A stretch of 64,000 bases of DNA from Gonapodya prolifera JEL478 (taxonomy: Eukaryota; Monoblepharomycota; Monoblepharidomycetes; Monoblepharidales; Gonapodyaceae), in contig KQ965732.1 of assembly GCA_001574975.1 (NCBI GenBank), forward strand, positions 840,960-904,959. Reading direction: 5' to 3'. Each line of letters opens with the position of its first letter. The stretch's first letter is position 1. A program made the translations under genes and the position numbers. Below, in pieces: positions 33,701-44,919 of this stretch. The notes under the pieces are model-generated. The model made no database searches and was not told the origin of the DNA. It worked only from the letters and a program-made list of their open reading frames with translations.

Positions 33701-34146
33701 GCCTCTCAATAGATTTTGACTGTTTACATTGAGAGGAGTGTCATTGATGCTGGCATAATAAGTACATGAAAGTATGCACAGAACTCAGGTGGTCATATGT
33801 CAATGTTCACTTTTTTTCCTGTGGTGATCGACCTCAAAACACTGTACCATACAAAAGCATCAAGCCAACAATACAAACAAATCCCCTTGAGTGTAGGAGA
33901 GAATAAGAAATGCGCAAAGGGAGTGGACACAGTTCTCTGTTTGAATTGTAGCCGGTCCACACCCGTCAATATGATTCTGTCCAAGAACAAAGACAAAAGA
34001 AAAGGATAAACTACTAGCTTATCAAACTAGCTCTTTCTACGTGGGCAAATATGATTGGATGTCCGGCAGAATTTCAACTGTTTTCTACTGCGGTCCGATC
34101 ATGACTCAGTCCTTTTTTCTTTCCCCGTCCCCTCCCCACGGCTGCG
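33701..34146. other. Spacer before the F-box/JmjC gene
   Basis: AT-rich, no supported frame and no clear match to the repeats on its left. The last 60 bp are the presumed promoter and leader of the next gene. Confidence 0.4.
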
Positions 34147-36575
34147 ATGCCTGTGCCCGAGAAGCGCGCGGCAGAGGAGCGCGGCGTCGTTGGTGCGCAT
34201 ACGGTGAAGACGAAGCGTGCAAGGACAGGAAAGGGTGGCACACCACGCACGTCAAGAAGCGCAGGGACACGACCGCCTGTTGCGCTGACACCCCACGCGC
34301 TGGCGATAAAACCGCTGGGTTCGCTCTTTCTGCTCCCTCCGCACCTGCGCGCGCAAGAGTCTCGCACACCCGGACTCGGCAGCATCGCGCGACTGGATGA
34401 CCTCGCCATCGCAGACCTTCTGCTTCCCCTCCTGGACGTGCGCTCCCTGTGCACGCTGGCGAGAGCGAGCAGGGTCTGCTATGCCTTTGTAGCCATGGAC
34501 GATCTGTGGCGCGCAAGGACCGTCGAAAGGTTTGGCGGCAGGTGGGCCTGGTGGGGCTCGTCGTGGAGGGACACGTATGCGCGCGCACATGTCGCAGAGA
34601 GGTTTCAAAGGGACGCGGAGTGGGCCAGCACGCAGCTCAAGAGACTCGAAAGTCGACCGGCAGACACGACCGGTGCAGTCACCCGAGACCTCCCAACAGA
34701 CGGCCTCCCCACCCCCCTCGCCGACCTCCTCTGCCCACTTTCCCAGCCCATCCCCCTCCCCCTCCTTTTCTCCGACCTCCTCTTCCATCCCCACATGTGC
34801 TCTTCACTCGACCTCGCCCTATTTGCCCGCCCGCCGACCCATCCGCTCCTCTCCGTACCTGCCATCCCCGCATCGGAACTCTCCCCAGACACACTCCTCA
34901 TCCGCGCCATTTTGCCCTGCACGCCCCTGCTGATTCGGGGCGCGTGTCGCGACTGGCCCGCGCGCGAGTCCTGGCGGTGGGACGACCCGGCGTGGCGCGA
35001 CAAGTACGGCCGGGTTGCATTCAGGGCGGAAGGTGTCGATGTGGCCTTGAAGGAGTACCTGGCCTATGCGGATACAACGAGGGATGAGGCGCCGTTGTAT
35101 ATCTTTGACGCAGAGGTGGAGAAGAAGATGGTGCCAGATGTCAACGGTGGTGAGTATTTTGATCGGGGGGTGAGTGGGTGTGGGGGCGGGTCGTTGACAA
35201 AGACATGAAATGGAGTTGGCGGGAGGTCGTTGACCAAGACGAGCGATGGCAGTGCCATACGACTCGCAGAGGACATAGACAAACTTCGTGCCGTCCCACT
35301 CGGAGAGACTCCACCCTACACTCCTTTCCCTTCCAGGCCCGCCCCCCTACCACGCACCTCTCCCCCTCCCACCTGATGTCCTCTCGTTCCTCCCGCGCGA
35401 GCACCAGCCGGACCACACGTGGCTCGTGGCAGGCCCCGCGCGGTCCGGGTCCGGGTTCCATGTCGACCCGAATGCGAGCTGGGCGTGGAATGGCGTCGTG
35501 ACGGGCAAGAAGAGGTGGTGGTTTTTGTGAGTTTGCTGGGGAAGGGGGGGGGTGAAAGAAGAGAGGAGGCCAGAGGTCGGAGTTGGGAGACGCGAGCCCA
35601 GCGAGCCCGAGGCCTAAGCGCCGCTAGGCGCTGACCGAGGCTGTCGGGGTAGGGTGGGAATTGTGGTGTGGTGTGGGACATGGACCTCGTCAAGAGGAGA
35701 TGGACGAGGGTTGGACGCATTGCGAAACGAAAGGGCGTCCTCCCCAAAAGTACTTGGCACCGTTTTTGCATACTCTGCACGTCCCCCATTCTAACCGGCC
35801 CGATTTTCCCACCAGCCCTCCGCACGCGACCCCTCCCGGCGTGTACCCAAGCCCTACGGGCTCCGACGTGACATCGCCCGTCTCGCTCGCCGAATGGATC
35901 ATCAACTTCCTCGACGAGGCCCGGGACGGGGTCGACACAGCGACGGACCCGTCCTCCAGCAGCTCCCGCGTGCGCGTCATGGAGTGCATCCAAGAAGAAG
36001 GCGACGTCGTGCTCGTCCCGCGCGGGTGGTGGCACGCCGTGCTCAACGTCGAGCCCGCCGTCGCCGTCACGCATAATTTCGTGCCCGCCGTCGATACTGA
36101 AGTTGCCGCTTTGGTCAGGTTCCTGAGGGATAGGGCGGAGCAGGTGTCTGGGTACCGCGGGGGTGGGGGGGTGGGGATGGGGGTGATGGGTGGTGGTGGA
36201 ATGGGTGGAATGGGTGGAATGGTCGTGGGTGCGTTCGGGAGGACTTCAGGGGACGCAGGCGATGAGTGCCGTGTGCGGCACGGGCTGGAGCTGTACGAGA
36301 TGGTGCGGCAGGTGGTGGCGGAACGGTGGCCCGGCGTGCTCGCGGAGGTTGATCGGGACTTTGAAGGTGCGGTGCGGGGTGAGGCAGGGGGTGGTGCTTG
36401 TAGCGGTGGGGATGGAGACAACGATGGCGACGCGGAGGCCGACGGGAAGAGTATGGGAGTGTGGGGGGCGCTGAGGGGGGATGCTGGCGGTGGTGGGTTT
36501 TCGTTTGGTTTTCGGTTTGGGTTTGGGGTCGGTGGTGGGGATGTGGATGAGGAGGGCGGCGAGAGCGACGTGTAG
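34147..36575 (+). CDS. F-box plus JmjC domain protein (JMJD6-like 2OG-Fe(II) oxygenase)
   Basis: Three exons, about 680 residues. The N-terminus is basic (KTKRARTGKGG). An F-box-like helix set follows near residues 75-140 (ARLDDLAIADLLLPLLDVRS, LCTLARASRVCYAF, LWRARTVERFGG). The JmjC domain begins at LLIRGACRDWPARESWRWDD. The iron and cosubstrate residues are visible: HVD in GSGFHVDPNASWAWNGVVTG (HxD), Lys in GKKRWWF, and the distal His in PRGWWHAVLNVEPAVAVTHN. Such enzymes hydroxylate or demethylate proteins using 2-oxoglutarate. The F-box would link it to an SCF ubiquitin ligase. Exon junctions are at 35149/35337 and 35526/35816 and keep RWWFFPPHATPPG in frame. The C-terminus is a Gly/Met-rich and then Gly/Asp-rich disordered tail. 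The GC content is higher than in the repeat island just upstream. Confidence 0.9.
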
Positions 36576-36806
36576 GACGTGCAGGGGTGAGGGGGGGATG
36601 AAATGGAACGTGTATATATGTGTACACGAGGATTGTTTTTTCGCAGTGTGATAAGTGCGAAAAATTCAAATATGCAACGAGGCCACCCGACACTTGTCAG
36701 CACCACGTCTTATTCCGCCCAATCGCCGACCGGGTTTTTCCAATGATTTACCCGTTTATCCGCCCTTGACCACCTCCACCAAAAAGCTCCCGCTGCAACT
36801 CTCGCA

Positions 36807-37783
36807 ATGGCCTCCAGGTGAGCGCAATCATTGCAAGTCACTTGGAATTGTGCACCGACGAGGCATCTCCCAGCATCGCGACGGAAACCAAGACAACCGT
36901 CCACTCAGACCTGACAGATGACCAGCTGCGGTACCTGGGTTACGTAGGACGGCTGGGGAGGCTCATCAGGTCGTCGACGCGGTACCTTGGTGAGCGCTCG
37001 CTTGATGCATCGACCGTGGGACTTCGATGGCTGGATATATGGACGTTTCATATAAAGCGTACACGTCGGACGTGGGAGAGGCGTTTCGCCCCGTCGTCCA
37101 CCCGTCCATTGTGAAAGCGGCATACGGTGTGTCGTGGGCGTACGTGGTGAGTAGTTCTCGGGCAGATTTATTTGTGTTGCGAGCACGTTGTGAATCTACC
37201 TGCTTTTCTTCACATCAGATCGTCGACGTGTCCTCAACGGGATACCTGGAGCGCCGGAAACCCGGCGCCACGAACCGTGACGTGGGTGAAGTTGTGGTGA
37301 AGAGGGCCGTGTTTCAAAGTCTGGCCAGTATGGCGCTGTGAGTCGTTGCTTGGGCGGACCATACACTAGTCAAACCTTGACGAACCCACACCTGCTTCGA
37401 TGAAAAGGCCCGCGTTCACAATACACCAAACGGTGCACCTCGCGAGTAGCCTGTTGAAGCGGACTACGCGCAATGTTATGCTTCGCCGATGGGGTGAGTT
37501 TATTTTCCAGACTGTGTCTCACCTTCCTGGTCAGATACCTCGAACCAAACCGCCAGGTCCAACTATAGCGGGATTGGCAGTTGTACCCGCATTGCCATTT
37601 ATCTTCGACCACCCCGTAGAGTGGGCCGTGGAGAAGGCGTTCACTTATATTGGGTGAGTCAAAACGACACTTCAATTTCTCTCCGACCGTATGGATAAAA
37701 CCTATCCCCTTAAAAGCTTTGGTGAGAGAGAACACCAGCACAGTCCGGAATCGACTGACGCCGAGGCCAAAAAGGAAGTCTGA
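36807..37783 (+). CDS. Mitochondrial fission process protein 1 (MTP18-like)
   Basis: Seven short exons give about 200 residues that follow MTFP1 from start to end: LRYLGYVGRLGRLIRSSTRY, AYTSDVGEAFRPVVHP, IVKAAYGVSWAYV, VVKRAVFQSLASMALPAFTI, HQTVHLASSLLKRTTRN and AGLAVVPALPFIFDHPVEWA. Family members are inner-membrane proteins with several hydrophobic helices that affect mitochondrial fission and inner-membrane integrity. Exon 1 is only MAS plus two bases (ATG 36807, donor AG/GTGAGC, acceptor CTCCCAG before CATCGCGACG). The last exon, after CCCTTAAAAG, adds a polar tail (FGEREHQHSPESTDAEAKK). All junctions were placed by splice signals plus family alignment from memory. Confidence 0.85.
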
Positions 37784-38020
37784 CGCCCCGACGATATCGT
37801 TCCTATTTTCGAGATCTTGATTATGAGATTGTGTCGCCTCAATGTATTTTATGCAATAACGTTAGACTGCGTTTCGTTGGCAAGGTACAGATGCTACCTC
37901 GGGCTTACGAATGTACCTTGGGGTTTGGTGATCAAGTTAAAACCCGCTTTATCCGCTTTTAAAAGGTTCACCGCACACCCAGGTTCTCGCATCCATACTG
38001 CACTTCAACGCAAATCAAAC

Positions 38021-39731
38021 ATGCTCTTCGGCTCCAAATCTTTCAAGGACGGCCAGACCCGGCGCATCGTGGTGGTCGGCGGCGGGTGTGAGTGGCGCAG
38101 TGAAAACTGACGGGCGGCGATGGCGTCAGTACTGACGAGACTGAAACGCAACATGAACATGCAGATGCGGGGACTACAGCCTCGCAAAAGCTAGCCGGCG
38201 CACTTAAAAATTTCCCGGTGGAAATTACAATGATTGAACGGAGGGATACGTTTCATCACTCGATTGGATCTCCACGCGCTATCGTGGAGCCCGGATTCGA
38301 GAAGCAGTTGTTTGTTCCGTACGATAACGTCGCCAAGGATTTGCCGAACCTCAAAGTCAAAACCAACACTTCCATTCAAGTATGTCCGCACATTGTCTTT
38401 TGCGCTATCGGTGGTTTAGAAACTAAGGACTCTTCGAACAGTCCGTGGAAGCGACACACTTGGTCACTGCCACTTCAGAAGTCATTCCCTTCGACTACCT
38501 CGTTCTCGCGACGGGTGCCAACAACAGGGAGATTGCGAAGTTTCCAACCAAACCGAGTGAGTTGTAAGCGAGTTGACGACAACAATACCTTTATGTACTG
38601 ATGGGAATCCTTCACTTCGTGTTTCAGAGGCGGCTTCGGCAAAGGCGGTGTACCAGAAGATTCAGGAAAACGTCAAGTCGGCAAAATCGTTTGTCGTTGT
38701 TGGAGGTGGAGCTGTTGGAGTCGGTGGGTAACCACAATTCCACCTGAGCTGGCTTTAAGGGGAAGTCTCATTGCCTTGTTCCACCTCGACTTTGCTCACA
38801 AACCTTATTGCGCTTGAAATTTGTGTACTCCCGTGGTTTTCAGAGAGTGAGTTGATGTTGAACCGCTTTCACTCTTGAGCGTCTCCTCAACAAATGTCCT
38901 CCCCCTACAAACACGACGCTTGTATCTTCAAGTCGCCGGCGAGCTCTTGACCGACTTCCCCAACAAGCCGGTCACGCTTATTCACGCAGGAAAGAAACTC
39001 CTCGAAACCAACAACGTGTCTGACAAAATGAGAAAGTGGAATCCGATATGCAGGTGTGTTGCCGAGTGAGATTTGCAGGTGGCTTCGAAGCTTGAAGATT
39101 GTTTTGCAGTTCATCTGTGTTGGAAATGGACGCTTCAACGGTTCCCTCATCGCGGAATCTTTCCCCGCTGGGTACGCCACGGAAACGGGAGAGCTGCGGA
39201 GCAAAAAGACTTTCCAGCTTGACGTCGAGGGGCTTCCGCAAGTGTTTGCGTTCGGGGATGTTTCCACNNNNNNNNNNNNNNNNNNNNNNNNNNNNNNNNN
39301 NNNNNNNNNNNNNNNNNNNNNNNNNNNNNNNNNNNNNNNNNNNNNNNNNNNNNNNNNNNNNNNNNNNNNNNNNNNNNNNNNNNNNNNNNNNNNNNNNNNN
39401 NNNNNNNNNNNNNNNNNNNNNNNNNNNNNNNNNNNNNNNNNNNNNNNNNNNNNNNNNNNNNNNNNNNNTTCCTCAAGGCAGCGTCTAGCAAACTCAAGGA
39501 GTTTGGCGGAGTGATGCAAATGGGTTCGGTTGTGAGTAAACGAATGGTCCCACTTTCCCAGTTTCATTGTTTCACGCATGGGTGGATCTCTAGATGATCG
39601 GTCGCAACGGCGGACGTGTCGAGATGCCAATGGTGGGGGTAGTTGGAGACTGGATGGCGAAGAGCATGAAGTCCAAGGACACGATGGCACCAGCCCAATG
39701 GAAAGCGCTTGCAGTGGAGATGCCACACTGA
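38021..39731 (+). CDS. AIFM2/FSP1-like FAD-dependent NAD(P)H oxidoreductase, with assembly gap
   Basis: A pyridine-nucleotide-disulphide oxidoreductase of the AIF type. The FAD dinucleotide fold is RRIVVVGGGYAGTTASQKLA, split by an intron inside GGG/YAG. Then come ITMIERRDTFHHSIGSPRA, FDYLVLATGANNREI and the NAD(P)H fold FVVVGGGAVGVEIAGELL. That second motif needs a 3-nt exon (38844-38846, AGA) between introns of 120 and 86 nt to give G-V-E-I-A-G. C-terminal blocks are CVGNGRFNGSLI, LPQVFAFGDVS and KSMKSKDTMAPAQWK. A run of 201 N (39268-39468) hides part of the C-terminal FAD contact. Between NNVSDKM and FICVGNGRF the gene is about 40 residues shorter than expected, so a missing exon, a real deletion or a local assembly fault is possible. 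Relatives reduce ubiquinone at membranes. Confidence 0.85.
39268..39468. other. Assembly gap (201 N)
   Basis: Undetermined bases inside the AIFM2-like gene, between FAFGDVST and FLKAASSKLKEFGG. The expected lost sequence is the FAD-contact region common to the family. Confidence 0.99.
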
Positions 39732-39943
39732 CGAGTCTGGTTGCATTAAACTAAACTTGATGACATTACATAGATTTGCATGTTTTTGAATACACGACTT
39801 ACAAAAAGATTGAAAATGGAAAGCGAGGCGAGAACGACTCACAAAAAGGTTAAATGCGGAGAAGGAGTCGATGATCACAGACTAGTCCGACTGGAGCGGC
39901 ACGTTGGTTGCCCTGAATTGCTCAATCGGGTTGTCGCGTCCAG

Positions 39944-41875
39944 GATGCGCGGCGAGGCAATCGCTGCGTTTCTGCTGTGTCTTGCGGCGCTGGCTGGGAG
40001 TGCTCGGTCGGCAAACGTCACCCGCGACTGCGCGCTATTCGAGGTCCTCTTTGACCAATCCAACCTGACTCTTCCCTGGCCGAGAGGAAATTGCTGCGCA
40101 CCTCCCCCCGCTACCGGCCCCATTACTTGTAACACGGATGGGGATCTCGTTTATGTCAATTTGGTGCGTTGATTGCTCGTGTGGTCGGTCCCATCTTGCA
40201 ACTTTACATCTTCCTCTTCTTCCCAGAATACAAGGGCGCTACGGGGGCAGTTTCCTTCTCTCGTCACACTTACAAAATTGGAAACTATCCATCTGGAAAA
40301 CAACCTCCTTCTGGGACCGATTCCACCTGGTTCACTCAATGCATCTCCTGTTCTTTCCTATATTTATATCCAAAACAACTCGCTCACCGGACCGTTCCCC
40401 GATCTTATCAACGATTCGGGAGCGTTATTTTATTTCGTTGCGCACGGGAACAACTTCACTGGAAACGTGGACAACCTCTTTCCGAATGTCTTCGTTTGGT
40501 GTGGTCCCTACGGCTTAGAAGGAGACGGGTCCAACTCGGGGCTGTTCACCTGCAACTACGACTACCCCACAAGCGCCTGTGGGATGGTTCCAATCGGACC
40601 CACCTGCACGAACGTCATTGCTGCATCCGCCTCGTCGGGGAGTCGCTATGTTCAGACAACCGTCTTCTCCACCCTATCGCGCTACTATTCAGCAACACTT
40701 CCCTCCATGCCAATCACTTCAGCGTCTCTACCTCACACGACAAGTGTCGCCTCAAATACCCTTTCTGCTACAACAACCCCCCTCGAACCATATTCCACGA
40801 CTGACTCTGCCGGTATCCAAAGCACACCTACCACGTCTCTTACCTCCTCTTTCAGCTTTTCTCTCGCAAACACTGACACCCAACCACTCACCTTGTCTAG
40901 CTCGACAGACGGGCCTGTCTCATCACCCTCGTCGGTGCCACCAGTAGTCGTCATGTTCTCCTCCATCCAGCAAGACACCACCATCAGAGCAGCGAGCGCG
41001 GCTGCCGGCGCAGTCGGAGGTGCCATAATCACCGTGCTGGTGCTTCTTGGCCTTGCAGCGGTTCGTCGTGGGAAGATGGGCGAAGAGTCTTCCGACGACG
41101 AACCCAAAGCTGAGGGAAATGGCAATGGGCTTGCACTGCAAAGCCTGGCACTCCGCAAACTTTACCGTCAGCAAAGTGGAAGTACCGGCGGCGGAGTCGA
41201 AAAATCTCGGGCGAGCGCTCCTCATTGGGCGTTTCTCTACATGGCCGGCGCTGCGTTCGCGGGTGTGGAGCGTGTGGACCTTCCCGAGCCAACCGAGAAG
41301 GAGTACAATGTTACCACAGATGTGAGATGCCTGCAGTTGTGCCCTTTGGGATTAGTTCGCTCATTTTCGACCACATTAGTACATTGCCCGCAATGCAGAC
41401 GAAATCACAGTCGTCGAAGGCTCCATTGTCCACATTATATCATTGTTCCGTGATGGATGGGGAAGAGTTGTGGAAAGGGGCAAAACGCAGGAAGGACTCG
41501 TTCCATTGTAAGTTGGTGGTCACGTGTATCGTTTCCGTCCTTACTCACCCACGACTACTTTTATACAGGGAGATCCTGGCGGTCGCATCTGATCCAGATG
41601 ATGAAGCAGATGACCAGACGTCGGACCCGGACACGCCCGAGGAAGATCTTGTCACGGAGCAAAGGATCCCAATAGCAGCGACGACTTCAGACTCACGAAA
41701 CACTCTTTCGTTTTCGTTCGCGAAGAGCGGCCCGCTAAGCGTCAGGCCGTTGCCGTCTGCGCAATTGTCTTCAGCGACGGAGCTGTCCCGGTGTGACTCG
41801 GAGCAATTGCGACTTGCGTCAATGCTCGCGATGGCGGGATCGTCAAATGGTGTCACGGTATCGCAAATTCGATAG
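39944..41875 (+). CDS. LRR-ectodomain, single-pass membrane protein with cytoplasmic SH3 (paralogue 1)
   Basis: Four exons, about 560 residues. Order: signal peptide (MRGEAIAAFLLCLAALAGSA), a Cys-rich LRR cap (DCALFEVLFDQSNLTLPWPR then GNCC), then leucine-rich repeats (LTKLETIHLENNLLLGPIPP, SYIYIQNNSLTGPFPDL, HGNNFTGNVDNLFP). A C-terminal Cys cap, a Ser/Thr-rich stalk, a membrane helix (AAGAVGGAIITVLVLLGLAA) with RRGK stop-transfer, and a juxtamembrane block (APHWAFLYMAGAAFAGVERV, then DLPEP) lead into an SH3 domain (YIARNADEITVVEGSIVHII, FRDGWGRVV, EGLVPLEILAV). Introns fall exactly at D/YIAR (phase 0) and in VP-L (phase 2). The role is unknown; the layout fits a surface sensor or adhesion protein that recruits Pro-rich partners inside. 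The start at 39944 is chosen for the signal peptide. Confidence 0.88.
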
Positions 41876-42076
41876 GAACATCTTCCCGGGAAGCGCACGT
41901 CCGCTGGACGGAATCACGTAACTTATTCACCAAATTTTGCGTGGGATCTACTTCTATCATTCTTCGCATTCATTCATTCGTGCTCGTTATTAACAAGGCA
42001 ATTCTTGTAGATGAATTTAATAATATTACTAAGGGAGCAATACTTGTCGATTTTGGTATGAGAAAGTGACGCAGTG

Positions 42077-44777
42077 TTATCGTGACTCTGGGGGTTCGAC
42101 AGCCAAACTCTGGAAGCGAGAGTCGTATGTCATCGTTATTGAGCCTTGCGCTGAGCTCCCGGCCGTTGCTACGTCCGTGAAAGTTACAGAAGTGCTTGCC
42201 TCTGACCCGAAATGCAAATATTGTCTTGCGGTGAAGCAAACATGAATGAAGAAGGTGCGCAAAAGGGAAGCGCACCGGGACTTACAATGGTACCAAGCCT
42301 TCCTCTTCCTCACTTCCAACCTTTCGCGCGAGTCCCCAGCCATTTGAGAACACCGAAATAATACGCAAACGTGAGTTGGCGGTCACAGTGAGTTCATCAT
42401 CGTTTCGGGCGATGTACTGGAGAAGAGCAATTAACGTATGCTTTTCCAAAAAAAAAACTGAATTAAAACCCTACGACTCACATCTCTGCGAAACACGTAT
42501 TCAGGATACGGCTCCGAAAATGATTGGCTCGATTGTTCTCGAGACAAAAATTCAAACGTCCATTGAGGGCTTTTGCATTGAAAATCCATTCCATGCGTTC
42601 CGAGGTGTGCTCGAGAATGGACACGCGAGTTCGGAGTTTCTTCAAGATTGCGTGATGAGGGATTCCCACGACAGTTGCGACCCACGCCTTGGGACCACGC
42701 CTTCTGGTTTTGGGATGAGCCCACTGTGGCAGTCACAGATTGATTGGGAGAAGCCGAACCATCCGCGCTCAACGGGAAAGAGCCAGCAACTGTTTCGAGA
42801 GATGAAGGGTACTTATTCCTCAAAGCGTTATCTGGACGATGAGCGTCGGCCGAAGCAATCCGGGTGCCTGAGCCCACAGTGACCAAGGTGGAAGAGTTCA
42901 GCATATGCTCATGATCATCCAGCTCGTATGAGCCGGCATTTGCTTCAAGTGATGATAGTGCATTCCTATCGGAAACGTCTGAGTACATTATTCCTCTTCG
43001 TGGTTGCGGAGGTCGAAACCTCTTCAGATCCAAAAAGTCAGCGCCAAACGGATTTCGAAAGCCGAAGCCAGATGGAAGTGGAAGTCCCCGTGGCCAGAAC
43101 AACTGCTCACGGACCGTGGGTTCGGGATTGTCGACACTGAGATCCAGGAACTCGAGAGGTATCAAGCCCACTTTATCTGACTCCACTTCTTTAACAACTC
43201 CAAAACCGTCACGATATGCAGACGTGACGATAACACGCGCCCCAGAGCAAACGGTAAGCTCATCTTGACTGCGGGCCACGTAGTCACGTCCCACAATGTA
43301 TTCGGGGTGGGGTTCCGGCAAATCGACGCGTTTGGCAGGTTTGGCGCCCGCAAAGAGGGTGAACGTCCAGTGAGGGCTGACGCTTGTCTGCAAAGGCTGC
43401 TCACTGAGCTTGTCCAACAACGTTTGCTGGTTGCGGGGGTAAGTTGCAATTGCGCTCTCGTACACCGACAATTTCCCTCACTGTTTGAAGACCGCTGCGC
43501 ATTTTACGCCATTCGAAACTCTCCAGACGGACTGTGCCAGAAAAATTTGAGATTTTCGAACTGTGTCCCCCCGAAGCAACATCCGGTTTCCCATTTTCAT
43601 CGTCTGAGGTGTTGCGAGACACAAAGTCTATTTGTCCTTAAGAGACTGAGTCCAAGCGTCCGAGTAAGGATGAGAATTTCAGAAACTGACCTGGTGCGGA
43701 AGTTCCACCCCGAATCCTTCTTTTCCTCAGCCAAAGCCACCCACTAAAGCCTAAAACAAGTATACCGAACAAAATTGCTGCAGTGACTCCCCATATGGCA
43801 GCTTGCGATGTTTGTGGACTGTCGTTGACGAGAGCAGGACTGGTAGCTCCTGGGGGACTTCCTGCAAAAGTGGTCATCGATGTTCTTAGAGACTGAGTTC
43901 CCGATGTCGGTTTGCTCGAAGGCCCCAAAAAGGAGACAGAAATTGCGTCTGTTTCCGTGACACGATTTGTGGTCACTTGATTTTGGTTCGATACCGTGGT
44001 AGTGACACCAAGTGAAGTGGTGGGGAGCACCAGTGTGGACGAGGCAGAAGCAACCGATGGCAAAGTCATGGTACCAGTTATGGCAGCGGTTGGAACATTG
44101 GCACCAGATGAGGCGGCGCTTGTACAACCAGTTGGCAGGGTTCCACATAAGTTTGTTGGGTAGTTGTTCGCACATGTGTAGAGTCCAGGATTTCCTCCAA
44201 TCATGCACGCCCCCATCCCCTGAGGAAGGCGACCATCGACGTTACCAGTAAGAGAGTTCCCAGACAGATACAGCGCGCTGATAGCGACGCCAGATAAGTC
44301 GGGGAATTGCCCGTTTAACATGTTTTGTCGAACGTCGAGTGTTCCCAATCCATTCGCCGAGAAAGCACCGTTGGGAAACGTCCCTGACAGTTGGTTATTG
44401 CTGAGTCCTAAGTAGTACAGATTGCTCATAACTGCAAATGAAGGGAATGCAGAGGAAAGCCCTTGGCCGTTCTTCAGTGAAATCGTGAATTCCGAAGCTC
44501 ATTCCGATAAGGAACGATTGAAAATTACCATCTGAATCCCCAATATATGACCATCTATATCACATGAGATTGACGGAGTTTGCGTCGGGCTCGCCGCGAG
44601 CTCTAAACAACAGCTTCCTCGTGGCCATGGAAGCTGCTTTCCAGAGCGATCGTACAGTCCTTCAATAACGGCACACTCTGCGGTACTTGAGTTTCCAGTG
44701 AAAGGAATCGCGGCGCGACTGAAGGATCCCAAGATAAGCAAGAAAACGATGCCAAAAGTCCTCGATGGTTTGAGCAT
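42077..44777 (-). CDS. LRR-ectodomain membrane protein with two cytoplasmic SH3 domains (paralogue 2)
   Basis: Six exons. Signal peptide (MLKPSRTFGIVFLLILGSFS), Cys cap (ECAVIEGLYDRSGKQLPWPR then GSCC), LRRs (SNLYYLGLSNNQLSGTFPNG, GLGTLDVRQNMLNGQFPDLS, ALYLSGNSLTGNVDG), Cys pair (CANNYPTNLCG), stalk, membrane helix (AAIWGVTAAILFGILVLGFS) with RKRRIR. The cytoplasmic part has a first SH3 (YVARSQDELTVCSGARVIVT, YRDGFGVVKEV, VGLIPLEFLDL) with no intron. A 180-residue linker and a second SH3 follow (YIARNDDELTVTANSRLRII, FSNGWGLARKV, EGLVPLQ), which keeps both family introns. Each SH3 is preceded by the same type of block (PHWTFTLFAGAK...PEYIVGRD and PQWTFEFL...PEYVFRRD). It is divergent from paralogue 3, with 142 bp between the start codons, and convergent with paralogue 1. 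Confidence 0.87.
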
Positions 44778-44919
44778 TCGATTGTTCGATTGTTCGCATG
44801 ATGCTCGTCCGTGGCGGACGGGACACGATTCGAATGAGGGATGGCAGAGAGCGCAATCTTTATAGTTGGAACTGTGGCGACTATAATTGACCCGCACCGG
44901 CGGGGAACCGTTCACTCAC
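44778..44919. promoter_or_regulatory. Shared divergent promoter of SH3 membrane paralogues 2 and 3
   Basis: 142 bp between the two start codons; both genes must take their promoter from here. A CGATTGTTCGATTGTTCG direct repeat lies just upstream of paralogue 2 (about 44779-44796). No TATA box on the right side that I trust. Confidence 0.5.

Noticed and set aside
34106-34794. Long minus-strand frames opposite the F-box/JmjC gene
   Set aside because: They mirror a GC-rich real gene with complete domain motifs on the + strand.
35690-36706. 338-codon minus-strand frame, Pro/Ser-rich
   Set aside because: Shadow of the Gly-rich C-terminal exon of the JmjC protein; no independent motifs.
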